DNA from: Rhynchonema sp. JSB1_4
Lineage: Eukaryota > Nematoda > Chromadorea > Monhysterida > Xyalidae
Assembly: GCA_030248065.1 (NCBI GenBank)
Contig: JASAMV010006671.1
Coordinates: 62,001 to 126,000 of the forward strand
Direction: 5' to 3'
DNA length: 64,000 bases
Positions 34,840 through 46,037 of this stretch are shown here, in pieces. Under the pieces are notes generated by a model. It did not search any database and was not told the origin of the DNA. It was given only the letters and a program-made list of their open reading frames with translations. The translations under genes were made by a program, and so were the position numbers. Numbering within the stretch: the stretch's first letter is position 1; each line of letters opens with the position of its first letter.

Positions 34840-36240
34840 AAACATGCGTGGAGCCCCAAATTTAACCAAAAGTTGCTGTCGGCAACACGAGAGGCGCCTG
34901 ACGTGCGCTCGACCACACCGGTGGAGCGCCAAGTTCGCAATTTCGTAACTCGCTTAAAAAGGCTCCTTTTGGCATTTTGAAATCAGTTCTGGAACCGACT
35001 GGTTCATACGTGCTTTGTATTTTCCAACTCAATGGTATCGCGATGTCATTCCATCGCCAATACGGGAACCCAAAAAGTGACCCTGTCGACCGGTGGACAC
35101 CGACGACCAGGTCACCTTTGGAGGTCCACCCCTTATATATACGCAAATGGCGAAACATTTTTTACTGTCACTATGTTTGAGGGATGAATAAAACATTTCG
35201 ACTGAACGATTGTATGTGAGAATACGGGCTGAATTTGGCCGTAACAGTCGACAGCAGGCATGGGGGAGGAGCGCGACGTGCACAAAAACTGTCGGTGGAG
35301 CCTCATGTGCACAACGTAACGCAGTTTGGCCAGAAGCATGGGCTTTGGCGCATTAGCCTAGCATTGTGTCAACGTTAGTTTGTCCAGAGGAGCCCAAAGT
35401 TTGACCAAAAGTAGCTCCCGGTAACACGAGAGGCGCCTGACGTGCCCTCGACCACACCGGTGGAGCGCCAAGTTCGCAATTTCTTAACTCGCTTAAAAAG
35501 GCTCCTTTTGGCATTTTGAAATCAGTTCTGGAACCGCCTGGTTCATACGTGCTTTGTATTTTCCAACTCAATGGTATCGCGATGTCATTCCATCGCCAAT
35601 ACGGGAACCCAAAAAGTGACCCTGTCGACCGGTGGACACCGACGACCAGGTCACCTTTGGAGGTCCACCCCTTATATATACGCAAATGGCGAAACATTTT
35701 TTACTGTCACTATGTTTGAGGGATGAATAAAACATTTCGACTGAACGATTGTATGTGAGAATACGGGCTGAATTTGGCCATAACAGTCAACAGCAGGCAT
35801 GGGGGAGGAGCGCGACGTGCACAAAAACTGTCGGTGGAGCCTCATGTGCACAACGTAACGCAGTTTGGCCAGAAGCATGGGCTTTGGCGCATTAGCCTAG
35901 TATTGTGTCAACGTTAGTTTGTCCAGAGGAGCCCAAAGTTTGACCAAAAGTAGCTCCCGGTAACACGAGAGGCGCCTGACGTGCCCTCGACCACACCGGT
36001 GGAGCGCCAAGTTCGCAATTTCTTAACTCGCTTAAAAAGGCTCCTTTTGGCATTTTGAAATCAGTTCTGGAACCGCCTGGTTCATACGTGCTTTGTATTT
36101 TCCAACTCAATGGTATCGCGATGTCATTCTATCGCCAATACGGGAACCCAAAAAGTGACCCTGTCGACCGGTGGACACCGACGACCGGGTCACCTTTGGA
36201 GGTCCACCCGTTGTATATACGCAACTGGCGAAACTCTGCT
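34840..36240 (-). repeat. Left-arm 539-bp tandem units (2.6 copies)
   Basis: The period is exactly 539 (AAATCAGTTCTGGAAC recurs near 34979, 35518 and 36057). Each unit contains, on the minus strand, a TATATATAAGG box and a frame starting MFRHLRIYKGW of up to 114 aa. The third unit is cut short near 36240. Confidence 0.95.
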
Positions 36241-36249
36241 AGATTATTT

Positions 36250-38160
36250 TCAGATGAAAATGTTTTGTGAGAATCACAAATAACACAGTGGTTAAGAGTG
36301 ACTGAACGTGAAAATCAGGATAGATTTGATGAATTCTTATATGGTCATTGTGCGACGAATACACGTGAATAAAGCTTGTAATACGGTTGGGTGTTTCATT
36401 ACAGCAGTACCGCGATGCTGTTTCTGATTCTCCGATTGAGAGGATACTGGCTGTGTGATAATGTTTCGGTCGTTCGACCGCAAGGTTTACTATAGCTGCC
36501 GCGATTGAAAGTAATTAGACTTATTGCAACCTGGCGAAATTAGTCAAATCACAATCGTCACCCATGCATCGAACCACACACGAACCTGCTATGCAGTAGT
36601 TGTTCAACTTAAGTAGCTAGATCGAATTATTCAGTTTACTTATTGAAGCAAGCTGACTTTTGTATGTAGTGACGTCTAATTTCAGTTCGATTACGCATCA
36701 GTCCTCAATTGTGGTCTCATGCCCTGGGCAACCTAACGGTTACGTTTTACAATTGTAACCAATTACTGTTGTGAGCACTGGTGATAGCACTGACGTTGCC
36801 ACATTATCCAGGGAAATGCGTATAGTCCGTCCATCAGCTCATGTCACTTTGTGATGCTGCTGGCCGACCTGTTCCCTTCCTCCACGTTCTGATGAAAGAG
36901 AAATTGAGTTTCCGAAAAAAATTATTTTTGCTCCTAAATTGCTGTTTTTGTGAAATCGACGTGTTTTATCGATTTTAATTTATAATTTAATTTTTAATTT
37001 GATCGAATTCAATAATTTTCGACGCATTCTATTATTTTTTCAGTTTTTTTTGCAAAATCGCTCACACTCAATTTCTCTTTCATTAGAACGTGGAGGAAGG
37101 GAACAAACCAGCCAGCAGCAACACAAAGTGCCATGAGCTGGTGGATGGACTATACTGTACATTGCAGCTCCTGGCCGTGGTTGAACATAATGCTTTACTT
37201 CAAGTCCACTAGTCCAGTTAGATCACACTGTGAAAGGGTGACATCGTTAAATCACATCGTTAAAATGTGTCCTGTTATGGTTTCAGCAATCCGAAATGCG
37301 CGCGATCGGAAATCCCACTAGGATTATGTCGATCGGTTCGAAATCGACTTCAAAGAGAAGGTCTTTTTTGTTTTTGAACAGAGAAACATTTTCTATTGCA
37401 CGTATGCTTCTGTGTGGCGTGTCTACCAGCTGGCTAAATGCGTCCTACTTGCAGCACGATTTCATGGTCACAGGAGGAAGTGCCCCTGACTTTCAACAGA
37501 CAGCAACCGTAACGAAATCACGAAATCGTTTTTTTTCTGATTCAATCTCTTCGATCTCAGCCGATTTTAAACCGATCGACATAATCCTTGCGGCGTTAGG
37601 GTGTGGGAGGGCTGTCCCATCGTTGCAGTTGTGTGTGATGGTCAACGGAATATTGTCAACCCATTGCTGGCTGGCAGTTCCCCCGGCTCACGGCAGCAGA
37701 CGGATGCTAAAGAGCCATGCTGGTCGACATCAAACTTGGTAATCGGATTGATTGTGATCGTATCTGACCACGTAGTCACATCACGTGATGTGATCTGATT
37801 CTGATCTGACTTGTCCACCAAAGAGGCAGTCATCTGACTTGCGTTAGATCGGTGCAGCGTAAAATTGTTTTTGTATAATACAGTCCATTACCCACCTATT
37901 CATGCGTGCTTTTATGTTTGTGTGCTGTGCGCGTGCTATGCACATTGTGCAACCAGTTATACAAAAGAAATTTTAGGCCGCGCTTGCATCAGTTGTTTGT
38001 GGACAAGTCCGATTCGTTTCGATCACATCACGGGATTTGACTACCTGGTCAGATACAACAACAACAATGCGACAAGGAGTCCTATCCGATCACATTGATG
38101 TGACGTGAATACACAGTGTGATCCGATCCGATCACCAAGTTTGATATCGACCATAGTTTA
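36250..38160. other. Loop of the foldback-like element
   Basis: Non-coding sequence between the arms. It contains MITE copy B. No transposase or other conserved frame is recognisable. The stretch 37740-38110 repeats motifs such as GATCACATCACGTGATGTGATC. Confidence 0.5.
36821..37154. mobile_element. TATAGTCCGTCC MITE, copy B
   Basis: Same family as 27854-28184: starts TATAGTCCGTCCATCAGCTC, shares the TTCCCTTCCTCCACGTTCT arm, and ends GGACTATA after a mirrored arm. It is inserted in the loop of the foldback-like element. Confidence 0.75.
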
Positions 38161-38164
38161 TTCA

Positions 38165-39870
38165 TGTGATGAGCAGCTTTGTAGAACGCTGTAATATTTT
38201 CTTGCACTTGGCGCTCCACTGCTGTGTCTGCCATGTAACCGGCAGCAATTTTTGGTCAAACTTTGGGCTCCATTGAACAAAGTCACGTTGGCGCAATACT
38301 TGTGCACATGAGGCTCCACCGACAGTTTTTGTGCACGTCGCGCTCCTCCCCCATGCCTGCTGTTGACTGTTATGGCCAAATTCAGCCCGTATTCTCACAT
38401 ACAATCGTTCAGTCGAAATGTTTTATTCATCCCTCAAGCATAGTGACAGTAAAAAATGTTTCGCCAGTTGCGTATATATAAGGGGTGGACCTCCAAAGGT
38501 GACCTGGTCGTCGGTGTCCACCGGTCGACAGGGTCACTTTTTGGGTTCCCGTATTGGCGATGGAATGACATCGCGATACCATTGAGTTGGAAAATACAAA
38601 GCACGTATGAACCAGTCGGTTCCAGAACTGATTTCAAAATGCCAAAAGGAGCCTTTTTAAGCGAGTTACGAAATTGCGAACTTGGCGCTCCACCGGTGTG
38701 GTCGAGCGCACGTCAGGCGCCTCTCGTGTTACCGGGAGCTACTTTTGGTCAAACTTTGGGCTCATCTGGACAAACTAACGTTGACACAATACTAGGCTAA
38801 TGCGCCAAAGCCCATGCTTCTGGCCAAACTGCGTTACGTTGTGCACATGAGGCTCCACCGACAGTTTTTGTGCACGTCGCGCTCCTCCCCCATGCCTGCT
38901 GTTGACTGTTATGGCCAAATTCAGCCCGTATTCTCACATACAATCGTTCAGTCGAAATGTTTTATTCATCTCTCAAGCATAGTGACAGCCAAAAATGTTT
39001 CGCCATTTGCGTATATACAAGGGGTGGACCTCCAAAGGTGACCTGGTCGTCGGTGTCCACCGGTCGACAGGGTCACTTTTTGGGTTCCCGTATTGGCGAT
39101 GGAATGACATCGCGATACCATTGAGTTGGAAAATACAAAGCACGTATGAACCAGTCGGTTCCAGAACTGATTTCAAAATGCCAAAAGGAGCCTTTTTAAG
39201 CGAGTTACGAAATTGCGAACTTGGCGCTCCACCGGTGTGGTCGAGCGCACGTCAGGCGCCTCTCGTGTTACCGGGAGCTACTTTTGGTCAAACTTTGGGC
39301 TCCTCTGGACAAACTAACGTTGACACAATGCTAGGCTAATGCGCCAAAGCCCATGCTTCTGGCCAAACTGCGTTACGTTGTGCACATGAGGCTCCACCGA
39401 CAGTTTTTGTGCACGTCGCGCTCCTCCCCCATGCCTGCTGTCGACTGTTATGGCCAAATTCAGCCCGTATTCTCACATACAATCGTTCAGTCGAAATGTT
39501 TTATTCATCCCTCAAACATAGTGACAGTAAAAAATGTTTCGCCATTTGCGTATATATAAGGGGTGGACCTCCAAAGGTGACCTGGTCGTCGGTGTCCACC
39601 GGTCGACAGGGTCACTTTTTGGGTTCCCGTATTGGCGATGGAATGACATCGCGATACCATTGAGTTGGAAAATACAAAGCACGTATGAACCAGTCGGTTC
39701 CAGAACTGATTTCAAAATGCCAAAAGGAGCCTTTTTAAGCGAGTTACGAAATTGCGAACTTGGCGCTCCACCGGTGTGGTCGAGCGCACGTCAGGCGCCT
39801 CTCGTGTTGCCGACAGCAACTTTTGGTTAAATTTGGGGCTCCACGCATGTTTTGGCAAGCACATGTCATC
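38165..39870 (+). repeat. Right-arm 539-bp tandem units (about 3 copies)
   Basis: Mirror image of the left arm. ATGTTTCGCC recurs at 38456, 38995 and 39534, a 539-base period. Each unit again has GCGTATATATAAGG (or TATATACAAGG) just after the ATG and an open frame of 98-114 aa ending near a shared TAG/TAA. Confidence 0.95.
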
Positions 39871-40009
39871 TGTGTAGGTAATAAAACTTCGCGCTCCACA
39901 CCAGGGAACGAACTTGAAGCTCCTCCTTAAACTTGGAGCTCCTCTCGGCGCTACTCTCAAACTTGACGCGCCTCTCTAAACTTGGCGCTCCCCTGTCAAC
40001 TTGGCGCGG

Positions 40010-40640
40010 AAAACATGGCGCTCCACAAAAAAACATGGCGCTCCGCAAAAAAACATGGCGCTCCACAAAAAAACATGGCGCTCCACAAAAAAACATGGCG
40101 CTCCACAAAATCAGTCTGATTGAACATGGCGCTCCACAAAAAACATGGCGCTCCGCAAACAAACATGGCGCTCCGCAAAAAAACATGGCGCTCCACAAAA
40201 ACAGTCTGATTGAACATGGCGCTCCACAAAAAACATGGCGCTCCGCAAACAAACATGGCGCTCCACAAAAAAACATGGCGCTCCACAAAAACAGTCTGAT
40301 TGAACATGGCGCTCCACAAAAAAACATGGCGCTCCACAAAAAAACATGGCGCTCCACAAAAAAACATGGCGCTCCACAAGAAACATGGCGCTCCACAAAA
40401 AACATGGCGCTCCACAAAAAAAACATGGCGCTCCACAAAAAAACATGGCGCTCCGCAAAAACATGGCGCTCCACAAAAACAGTCTGATTGAACTTGGCGC
40501 TCCGCAAAAAAACATGGCGCTCCACAAAAAACATGGCGCTCCGCAAAAAACATGGCGCTCCACAAAAAACATGGCGCTCCACAAAAAAACATGGCGCTCC
40601 ACAAAAAAACATGGCGCTCCACAAAAAAACATGGCGCTCC
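40010..40640 (-). repeat. Right-arm ~20-bp satellite array
   Basis: Reverse-complement counterpart of 34091-34690: ACAAAAAAACATGGCGCTCC repeated about 30 times, with the CAGTCTGATTG variants in corresponding places. Confidence 0.95.
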
Positions 40641-40724
40641 ACCAAAATGGGGGTTGCACATCGCGCTCCACCGACCGCACCGCTCTTAAGTACTGACCGC
40701 ACCACCCCAAAGACATGTTTGTCA

Positions 40725-43700
40725 ATGAAACTGAATTGGAGTTTGTGAAGAAATGCACAAAGTTGGAATTTGACATGTGAAGCGCGAACGAACGGAGTTT
40801 TAAAATTTAGCATAATAAATGCGAATCTTGTCTTATGAGAGAGTCATATAAATCAACGGAATCTTAACGTTAAATGATTTCCCTTTTCTCTGCTTTTATT
40901 TCTGCATTTTTCGATTGTAATCGATTTCCTTGATTTTCTTCATTCTAATTTCTGTCCCGAGGCCCTCAGGTGCCCATCAGCAGTACCTCTAGTTGAAACA
41001 GAAAGCATTCCTTTGAATAAACATAATGCATAATGCCGATTAATTGCTCATACTTCTTGGGTTGTTTGATCTTGAGTGCTCTCAGGTAAAATAAAAGTAG
41101 CCCACTTCTAATTGAGGTCGAGATTACACTTTTGACTCAATTCATGCCAAGCTGGCAAAAACGTGTTAATGTTTGCCTGTGGAATCTAACAACAACAACG
41201 TTTCAGTGCACCGGAGACGGCCAATTGAATAATCCCCCGCGGATATTTATTTGAGCTTTGCTTCGTTTTTGAGATTTAAAAAAACTTATCGACATAAACG
41301 TTTACATGAATGAGAAAATCGCACGGAACATTTTCTCTTTCATGTTTACGTTTATGTACATACATGTTTATGCAAATCGGCGTTTGTGGACCGGGAACTG
41401 GACACTTAACACGAACAATCACATTTGGGCACACACATTTTCTTACTTATACGCACGTTGTTGTTACGATCCACTACATTTGTGAAAGACACCGACCGCC
41501 ACACAATAATCTTACCGTTGTGTTTGAATGTGAAAAAAATTGAGTTTGGCATGTTTCAATGGAAGATATCGAGCCGAGCACTGTTACGAATAGCGCAAAA
41601 TCAGCGACCGGGGATGCAGGCTTCACTACGCCATGTTTTGTGCTCGATTTGGTGCATCCAAGGTAAAACGAAGTGCACTGTGACAAATGCAATGTTGCGA
41701 TGGCCACCAGCATTATCACCCAACGAATGCATTAGTAAATGTGTACAATGCGATAACGTTCATTTTGAACTGAACTGTATTTTGTGCTGACACGAAGCAA
41801 CTTCCGCTCCAAACGTGGGCAGAACGTTTGACCCAGCAATAGCTGTTGAACGCAGTGGTGGACCACAACCACCATAACATGGCGACCGCTGGTTATGCTT
41901 GGGGTGCATGCTGGTGCCTGCTCAGCGCACTGTTTGTTCTGTTCACGTTTACGTGTATTTTCGCTCCGCGTGTTTCTGTTATCCATAGAGCATGAACGTT
42001 TTCTTTACTCTGGTGGTCGATTTCAGATGAAAAGGTTCATTCATTTTTGTGACAGTGAAACACACATTTCCCTCGCTTTAAATGGCCCTGGCAAGCATTT
42101 TCGTTTCATTTTCAGGCTGCACGATGCAGATACTACCACAAATATGTGTCTGGGAGCAAAGCAACGCCAACGATTACGTCAAGACCACCAGCCACGTTCG
42201 ACCATACGAATGTGCCGCGTGTGGAGCGTGTTTCAGAACGAATCCCGAGGTCGAACTACATCATCAAAACATTCATTCCGAGCTTGAGCCACGACATAGG
42301 TGCCCACAGTGCTCAAGACCTTTCAAACATGCGGGACACCTCAAAACCCATTTAATGACTCATTCGGCCCTCCGCCCACACAAATGCAGCCAATGCGGTG
42401 CTGTGTACAAAGTGAAGGGCAATCTGGACTGCCATTTCCGCGATAAACATACAACCGATAAAGCGAACAAGTGCATCCAATGTGGCCACAGCTGCAGCAC
42501 CAGATACGAATTGGACAGTCACATCACGCGCACGCACAAACGCACGAATCGCGAATATCAGTGTGGCCAGTGCTCAAGGTCATTCAAAGCTCCTGGCTAC
42601 CTTCGACGCCATTTGTTCGTCCATTCTGCCGCTCGATCGTTCGAATGTGAGCAGTGCGGTGCTGCGTTCAAAAGTCCAGCCAGTCTCAGTAGTCACAAAC
42701 ACACACATTGGGCTGTGAAACCGCACAAATGCACACAGTGCGACTACAGCAGCACCATCAGCGGGCATTTGAAGCGACATTTGTCTCAAATTCACTCTGA
42801 CAAACGACCGTTCAAATGTTCGCAATGCGGAACCTCGTTCAAAACACCAGATGAGTTGCGATCTCATTCAGTTGTTCACGTGGCAGTTCGCTCATTCAAG
42901 TGCATCGAATGCGACTACAGCTGCACAAGCCAGAGCCGACTTAACAATCATTCACGTGTTCACTCGGATTCACGTCCATTTAAATGCTCACAATGTCACG
43001 CTGCGTTCAAGCAGCACGCTGATCGAAAAGAGCACGAGAAACTTCACTTTGATCTGATGCCCTACGAATGTTCACAGTGTGGTGTCGTGTTCAAAGTGAG
43101 ATACGGCTTGCGAATACATCAAAAGAGTCATGGTGCCATGAAATCACACAAATGCACGAAATGCGATTACCGCTGTGCGAACAAATCAAGGCTCAACGCT
43201 CATTCGCTCATTCACTCCGATCAACGACCATTCAAATGTTCTCGTTGTGGTGGTGCATTCACATCCAGTGACAATCTTAAAGCGCACGAACATATTCACG
43301 CAAATGGGCGACAATTCAAATGTTCGCAGTGCGATGCTGCGTTCAAGACCCCAAGTTCGCTGTCTATGCACCGCAAATGTGTTCACGCCATAGTCAAACC
43401 ATTCAAATGCACCGAATGCGATTATCGTGGGGCGAGCAAACTTTATCTCAACGCTCATTTACGGTCTCACTCCGATCGGCGGCCATTCAAATGTTCACTA
43501 TGTCAAGCCGCGTTCAAAACTCAGTCTCATCGCACAACCCACGAGCAAACGCACGAACACAGAGTGAATGGCGCACGGTGACTTCGTTTCAATACAGATA
43601 TCAATATTTGATGACTCCGATGACAAACTAATCATATCGACTGATGTTTCTTTTTGCAACAACCTGATGCAAACAGCACGTATTCATACCTAGTGCTCTT

Positions 43701-44279
43701 TGTTTGCTTCTTGTTTTCACGTGTTATATTCTATAAATTTTTCACACACTATGAGTTGTGCAAAATAACATATAATAAAATTTTTCGACTTAACTGCGAA
43801 ACTGGCTATGAAACTGCCTCGCCTTGAATGACTTGTTCGTACCGACTTTTGTCGATTCATAAACACGTTGAACACAAAAAATCCACGTGGTTTCAACATG
43901 ATTGTCAGCAGCAAAAATACGCTAAAAAACCAACAACAAACAGTACAAGAAATACATAAAATACATTCGATAGGGCCGAGCCGCACAGTAATATTAGCCA
44001 CACGTGGAATCCCGTTCTCTGTCGGCTGAGAGCTCTAAAATCACGCATGCATTGCTTTCATCACCATTAATTCTCACACAGCGACTTCCAAAACTCCATC
44101 GACCTCGACCTTTTACCTGATCATCATGTACAAGTTGATTCTGTTGGCCATGATGGCTTCGTACAGTTTCCGCTCGCAGTACGAGTAAAAATATGACCGC
44201 ACATTAGACATCGTCGCTGCCTGGTGAACTGTATGCTGCTCACCAACCGGTGTGTGGACCAAAAGAAAATGGAGCGCCA
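40725..44279 (+). repeat. Segmental duplication, copy 2
   Basis: Direct copy of 28380-31912. It begins about 40 bases after the right end of the foldback-like element. After 44279 the copies diverge; here the sequence continues into the rest of the small secreted-family exon, which copy 1 lacks. Confidence 0.9.
42082..43581 (+). CDS. C2H2 zinc-finger protein with 16 fingers, copy 2
   Basis: A 499-aa paralogue of the gene at 29718 with the same 16 fingers and an intact frame. About eleven residues differ. Examples are R to C in finger 3 (NLDCHF), Y to N before finger 4 (KANKC), S to R and V to I in finger 11 (KVRYGLRI), and S to P in finger 14. All zinc ligands are kept. The same internal acceptor (TTTCATTTTCAG) makes ATG 42124 an alternative start. 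Retention of both open frames suggests a recent duplication or selection on both. Confidence 0.85.
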   Translation: MALASIFVSFSGCTMQILPQICVWEQSNANDYVKTTSHVRPYECAACGACFRTNPEVELHHQNIHSELEPRHRCPQCSRPFKHAGHLKTHLMTHSALRPHKCSQCGAVYKVKGNLDCHFRDKHTTDKANKCIQCGHSCSTRYELDSHITRTHKRTNREYQCGQCSRSFKAPGYLRRHLFVHSAARSFECEQCGAAFKSPASLSSHKHTHWAVKPHKCTQCDYSSTISGHLKRHLSQIHSDKRPFKCSQCGTSFKTPDELRSHSVVHVAVRSFKCIECDYSCTSQSRLNNHSRVHSDSRPFKCSQCHAAFKQHADRKEHEKLHFDLMPYECSQCGVVFKVRYGLRIHQKSHGAMKSHKCTKCDYRCANKSRLNAHSLIHSDQRPFKCSRCGGAFTSSDNLKAHEHIHANGRQFKCSQCDAAFKTPSSLSMHRKCVHAIVKPFKCTECDYRGASKLYLNAHLRSHSDRRPFKCSLCQAAFKTQSHRTTHEQTHEHRVNGAR

Positions 44280-44379
44280 ACGCCAAGGTGTGCCAATTCG
44301 TCGGTGCGGACGTTCTTCCGGGAAGACCACACAAGGACGAGATGAAGAAATGCATAAATTTGGAATTCTACACGTGAAG
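44127..44379 (+). pseudogene. Small secreted-family copy, probably broken
   Basis: The start MYKLILLAMMASYSF is a plausible signal peptide but the frame stops after about 20 codons. Further on, CGPKENGA in one frame and AKVCQF to KKCINLEFYT in another recover the family C-terminus. An extra AACGCC-type duplication shifts the frame between them. Splicing could bypass part of this, but no clean donor/acceptor pair is evident. Confidence 0.4.
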
Positions 44380-44399
44380 CACACACGAACAAACGTATA

Positions 44400-45158
44400 A
44401 GGTGATTTTATCTTGAGTCGAACACAATATGGTATCGTAATTCCCTTTTTCTGCATTTGATTTGAAAAATACATGAAATGCAAAATCATGGTACAGTAAA
44501 TTTTTTTGCTTTTTATCTCTCTGCACCCGTTATCCTTGAATGCAGATGTGCTAAAGTATTTATCAATGATCATTAAACCCCTGTGACCCAGTGTGAAATA
44601 AAAGTAATAATTTAGTAAATAATTTACCTATTTTATGTCGGATTGGCTTGATTCCTGCATTGAAACAAAAAAACCTATAATTTTGTCCATACCCAACTCA
44701 TATCCGACTGCGCTCTTCACAAAATTCGCAAAAGGAAAGAAATAGGGACATTTTTGCTTGATAACAAAAGCTGAAGAGGACCGGAGACATCAGACACACC
44801 CTTTAATGATTTTGATGCTCATTAATGACAACACTGTGTGTTTGTGGTCCGATTCTGCCATAGTCACTGTAAAGATGAAGGACTATACGTTGATTCACTC
44901 TGGTGTTATTAACCATATGCCGGGCAGGCTGCATAGAAAACGAACTGCCACCGGGCACAAGTCATCAATTCCATTGCTATTTCTCACATATCGATTCCCA
45001 AACTCAAGTGACCTCCGACCATAGAGCACTGAGCGACAACAAAACGTTGACAGTACGTGTATTTTCGGCTTATTCCGTACTGATGATGCTCTGGTGCACC
45101 GCTAAGCTTGAACGATTAGAATCAAAATATTACCAAGTACTGCCACAGGCAGGTTTCC
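44400..45158. other. Non-coding, nothing recognised
   Basis: AT-rich sequence with only short open frames between two fragments of the secreted family. Confidence 0.35.
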
Positions 45159-45350
45159 TTGAAAACTTGTCTCAGTTTGTACATAAATGACCACTTTATC
45201 AGTCATCATCGCCACCTGGAGGTACGGGTACGCCATCAACCGGACTGTGGACCGAAGGAAAATGGAGCGGCTAAGGTGTGCCATTTCGCCAGATATGCTG
45301 CCGGTTTTGAAGAACAAACAACGTGCACAATGTTGGAACTTGACATGTGA
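45159..45350 (+). pseudogene. Small secreted-family C-terminal exon
   Basis: Contains CGPKENGAAKVCHF, a TTCTMLELDM end and a stop. It shares the spacing of cysteines and the LEL/LEF-D-M terminus with the copies at 28.3 and 44.3 kb. The preceding bases (CATCGCCACCTGG) also align with 44.2 kb. Whether it is expressed with an upstream signal-peptide exon cannot be told. Confidence 0.4.
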
Positions 45351-46037
45351 AACACGTGTTGATACGAATTGCATTTTTTGCAACCTAACAATATCATATG
45401 CGTATTTATCTTATAATATAAACTTATGTGAGATTGGATGCTGTTATTTAAACGTAATATTTATTGCTTTTGGTTTCCGCCCGGACGTTTTGAAGATTCA
45501 CTGAACGCAGTGTTTATTTTATCCATCAGTTGATCAGTAAATCAAGTAAAATAAAAATAATGGGGTAATTTGATTTGATATGATCCGTACAAGCGATGTC
45601 TGCTGCAAACATACGTGAACTAAACTATGGATTGTCAAACCGAAGCAAACCCGATTGAAAACTGAACAAGTACGGAACAAAAATTGAGACAATTCACGCA
45701 ATCACACAACCAAACAAGGTAAATGTATCACAAACCTGAGCGGTGGTGCCATGCAAAGCTGTTGGTCAATTAGTAAAATTCAAACGGGACAAAAACGACC
45801 AGAGACTGCACGGGTTGCTCGATAATATCATCAATACAAAACATAATATCATAATACATAAAAACAATAATATCACCAATTCAATTTAACGTGCAAAAAG
45901 AGTGAAAAGACACACAAAGTGAACATAACTTTTTCTGACACAACGATTTTGGAAAACCATCAGCTCACAAACATTCAGATAAAACGCCGGTACAAAAAAA
46001 ACTGTTCAATTGCACGCTTAAATCCTGGTGCAGAAAT
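45351..46037. other. Intergenic, nothing recognised
   Basis: AT-rich region between the secreted-family fragment and the stop of the F-box gene. It includes a run of ATAATATCA-like motifs near 45820-45880. Confidence 0.35.

Larger units (their letters stand above)
34051..40684. mobile_element. Foldback-like element with 2.2-2.6 kb inverted arms
   Basis: The left end AGCGGTGCGG, then TGGAGCGCGATGTGCAACCC, is mirrored at the right end (GGGTTGCACATCGCGCTCCA, then CCGCACCGCT). From outside in, each arm has an array of ~20-bp repeats, a short transition zone and three 539-bp units in mirror order. A ~1.9-kb loop separates the arms. Outermost units match each other at diagnostic positions (GTCGGCAACACGAG against CTCGTGTTGCCGAC), so the arms are true inverted copies. 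Long arms built from short tandem repeats resemble foldback transposons. No transposase is seen and I found no target duplication. Confidence 0.7.

Noticed and set aside
34091..40640. CRISPR-like look of the short repeats
   Set aside because: Repeats are directly abutting and degenerate, lack unique spacers and sit in a nematode-like genome; this is satellite DNA.
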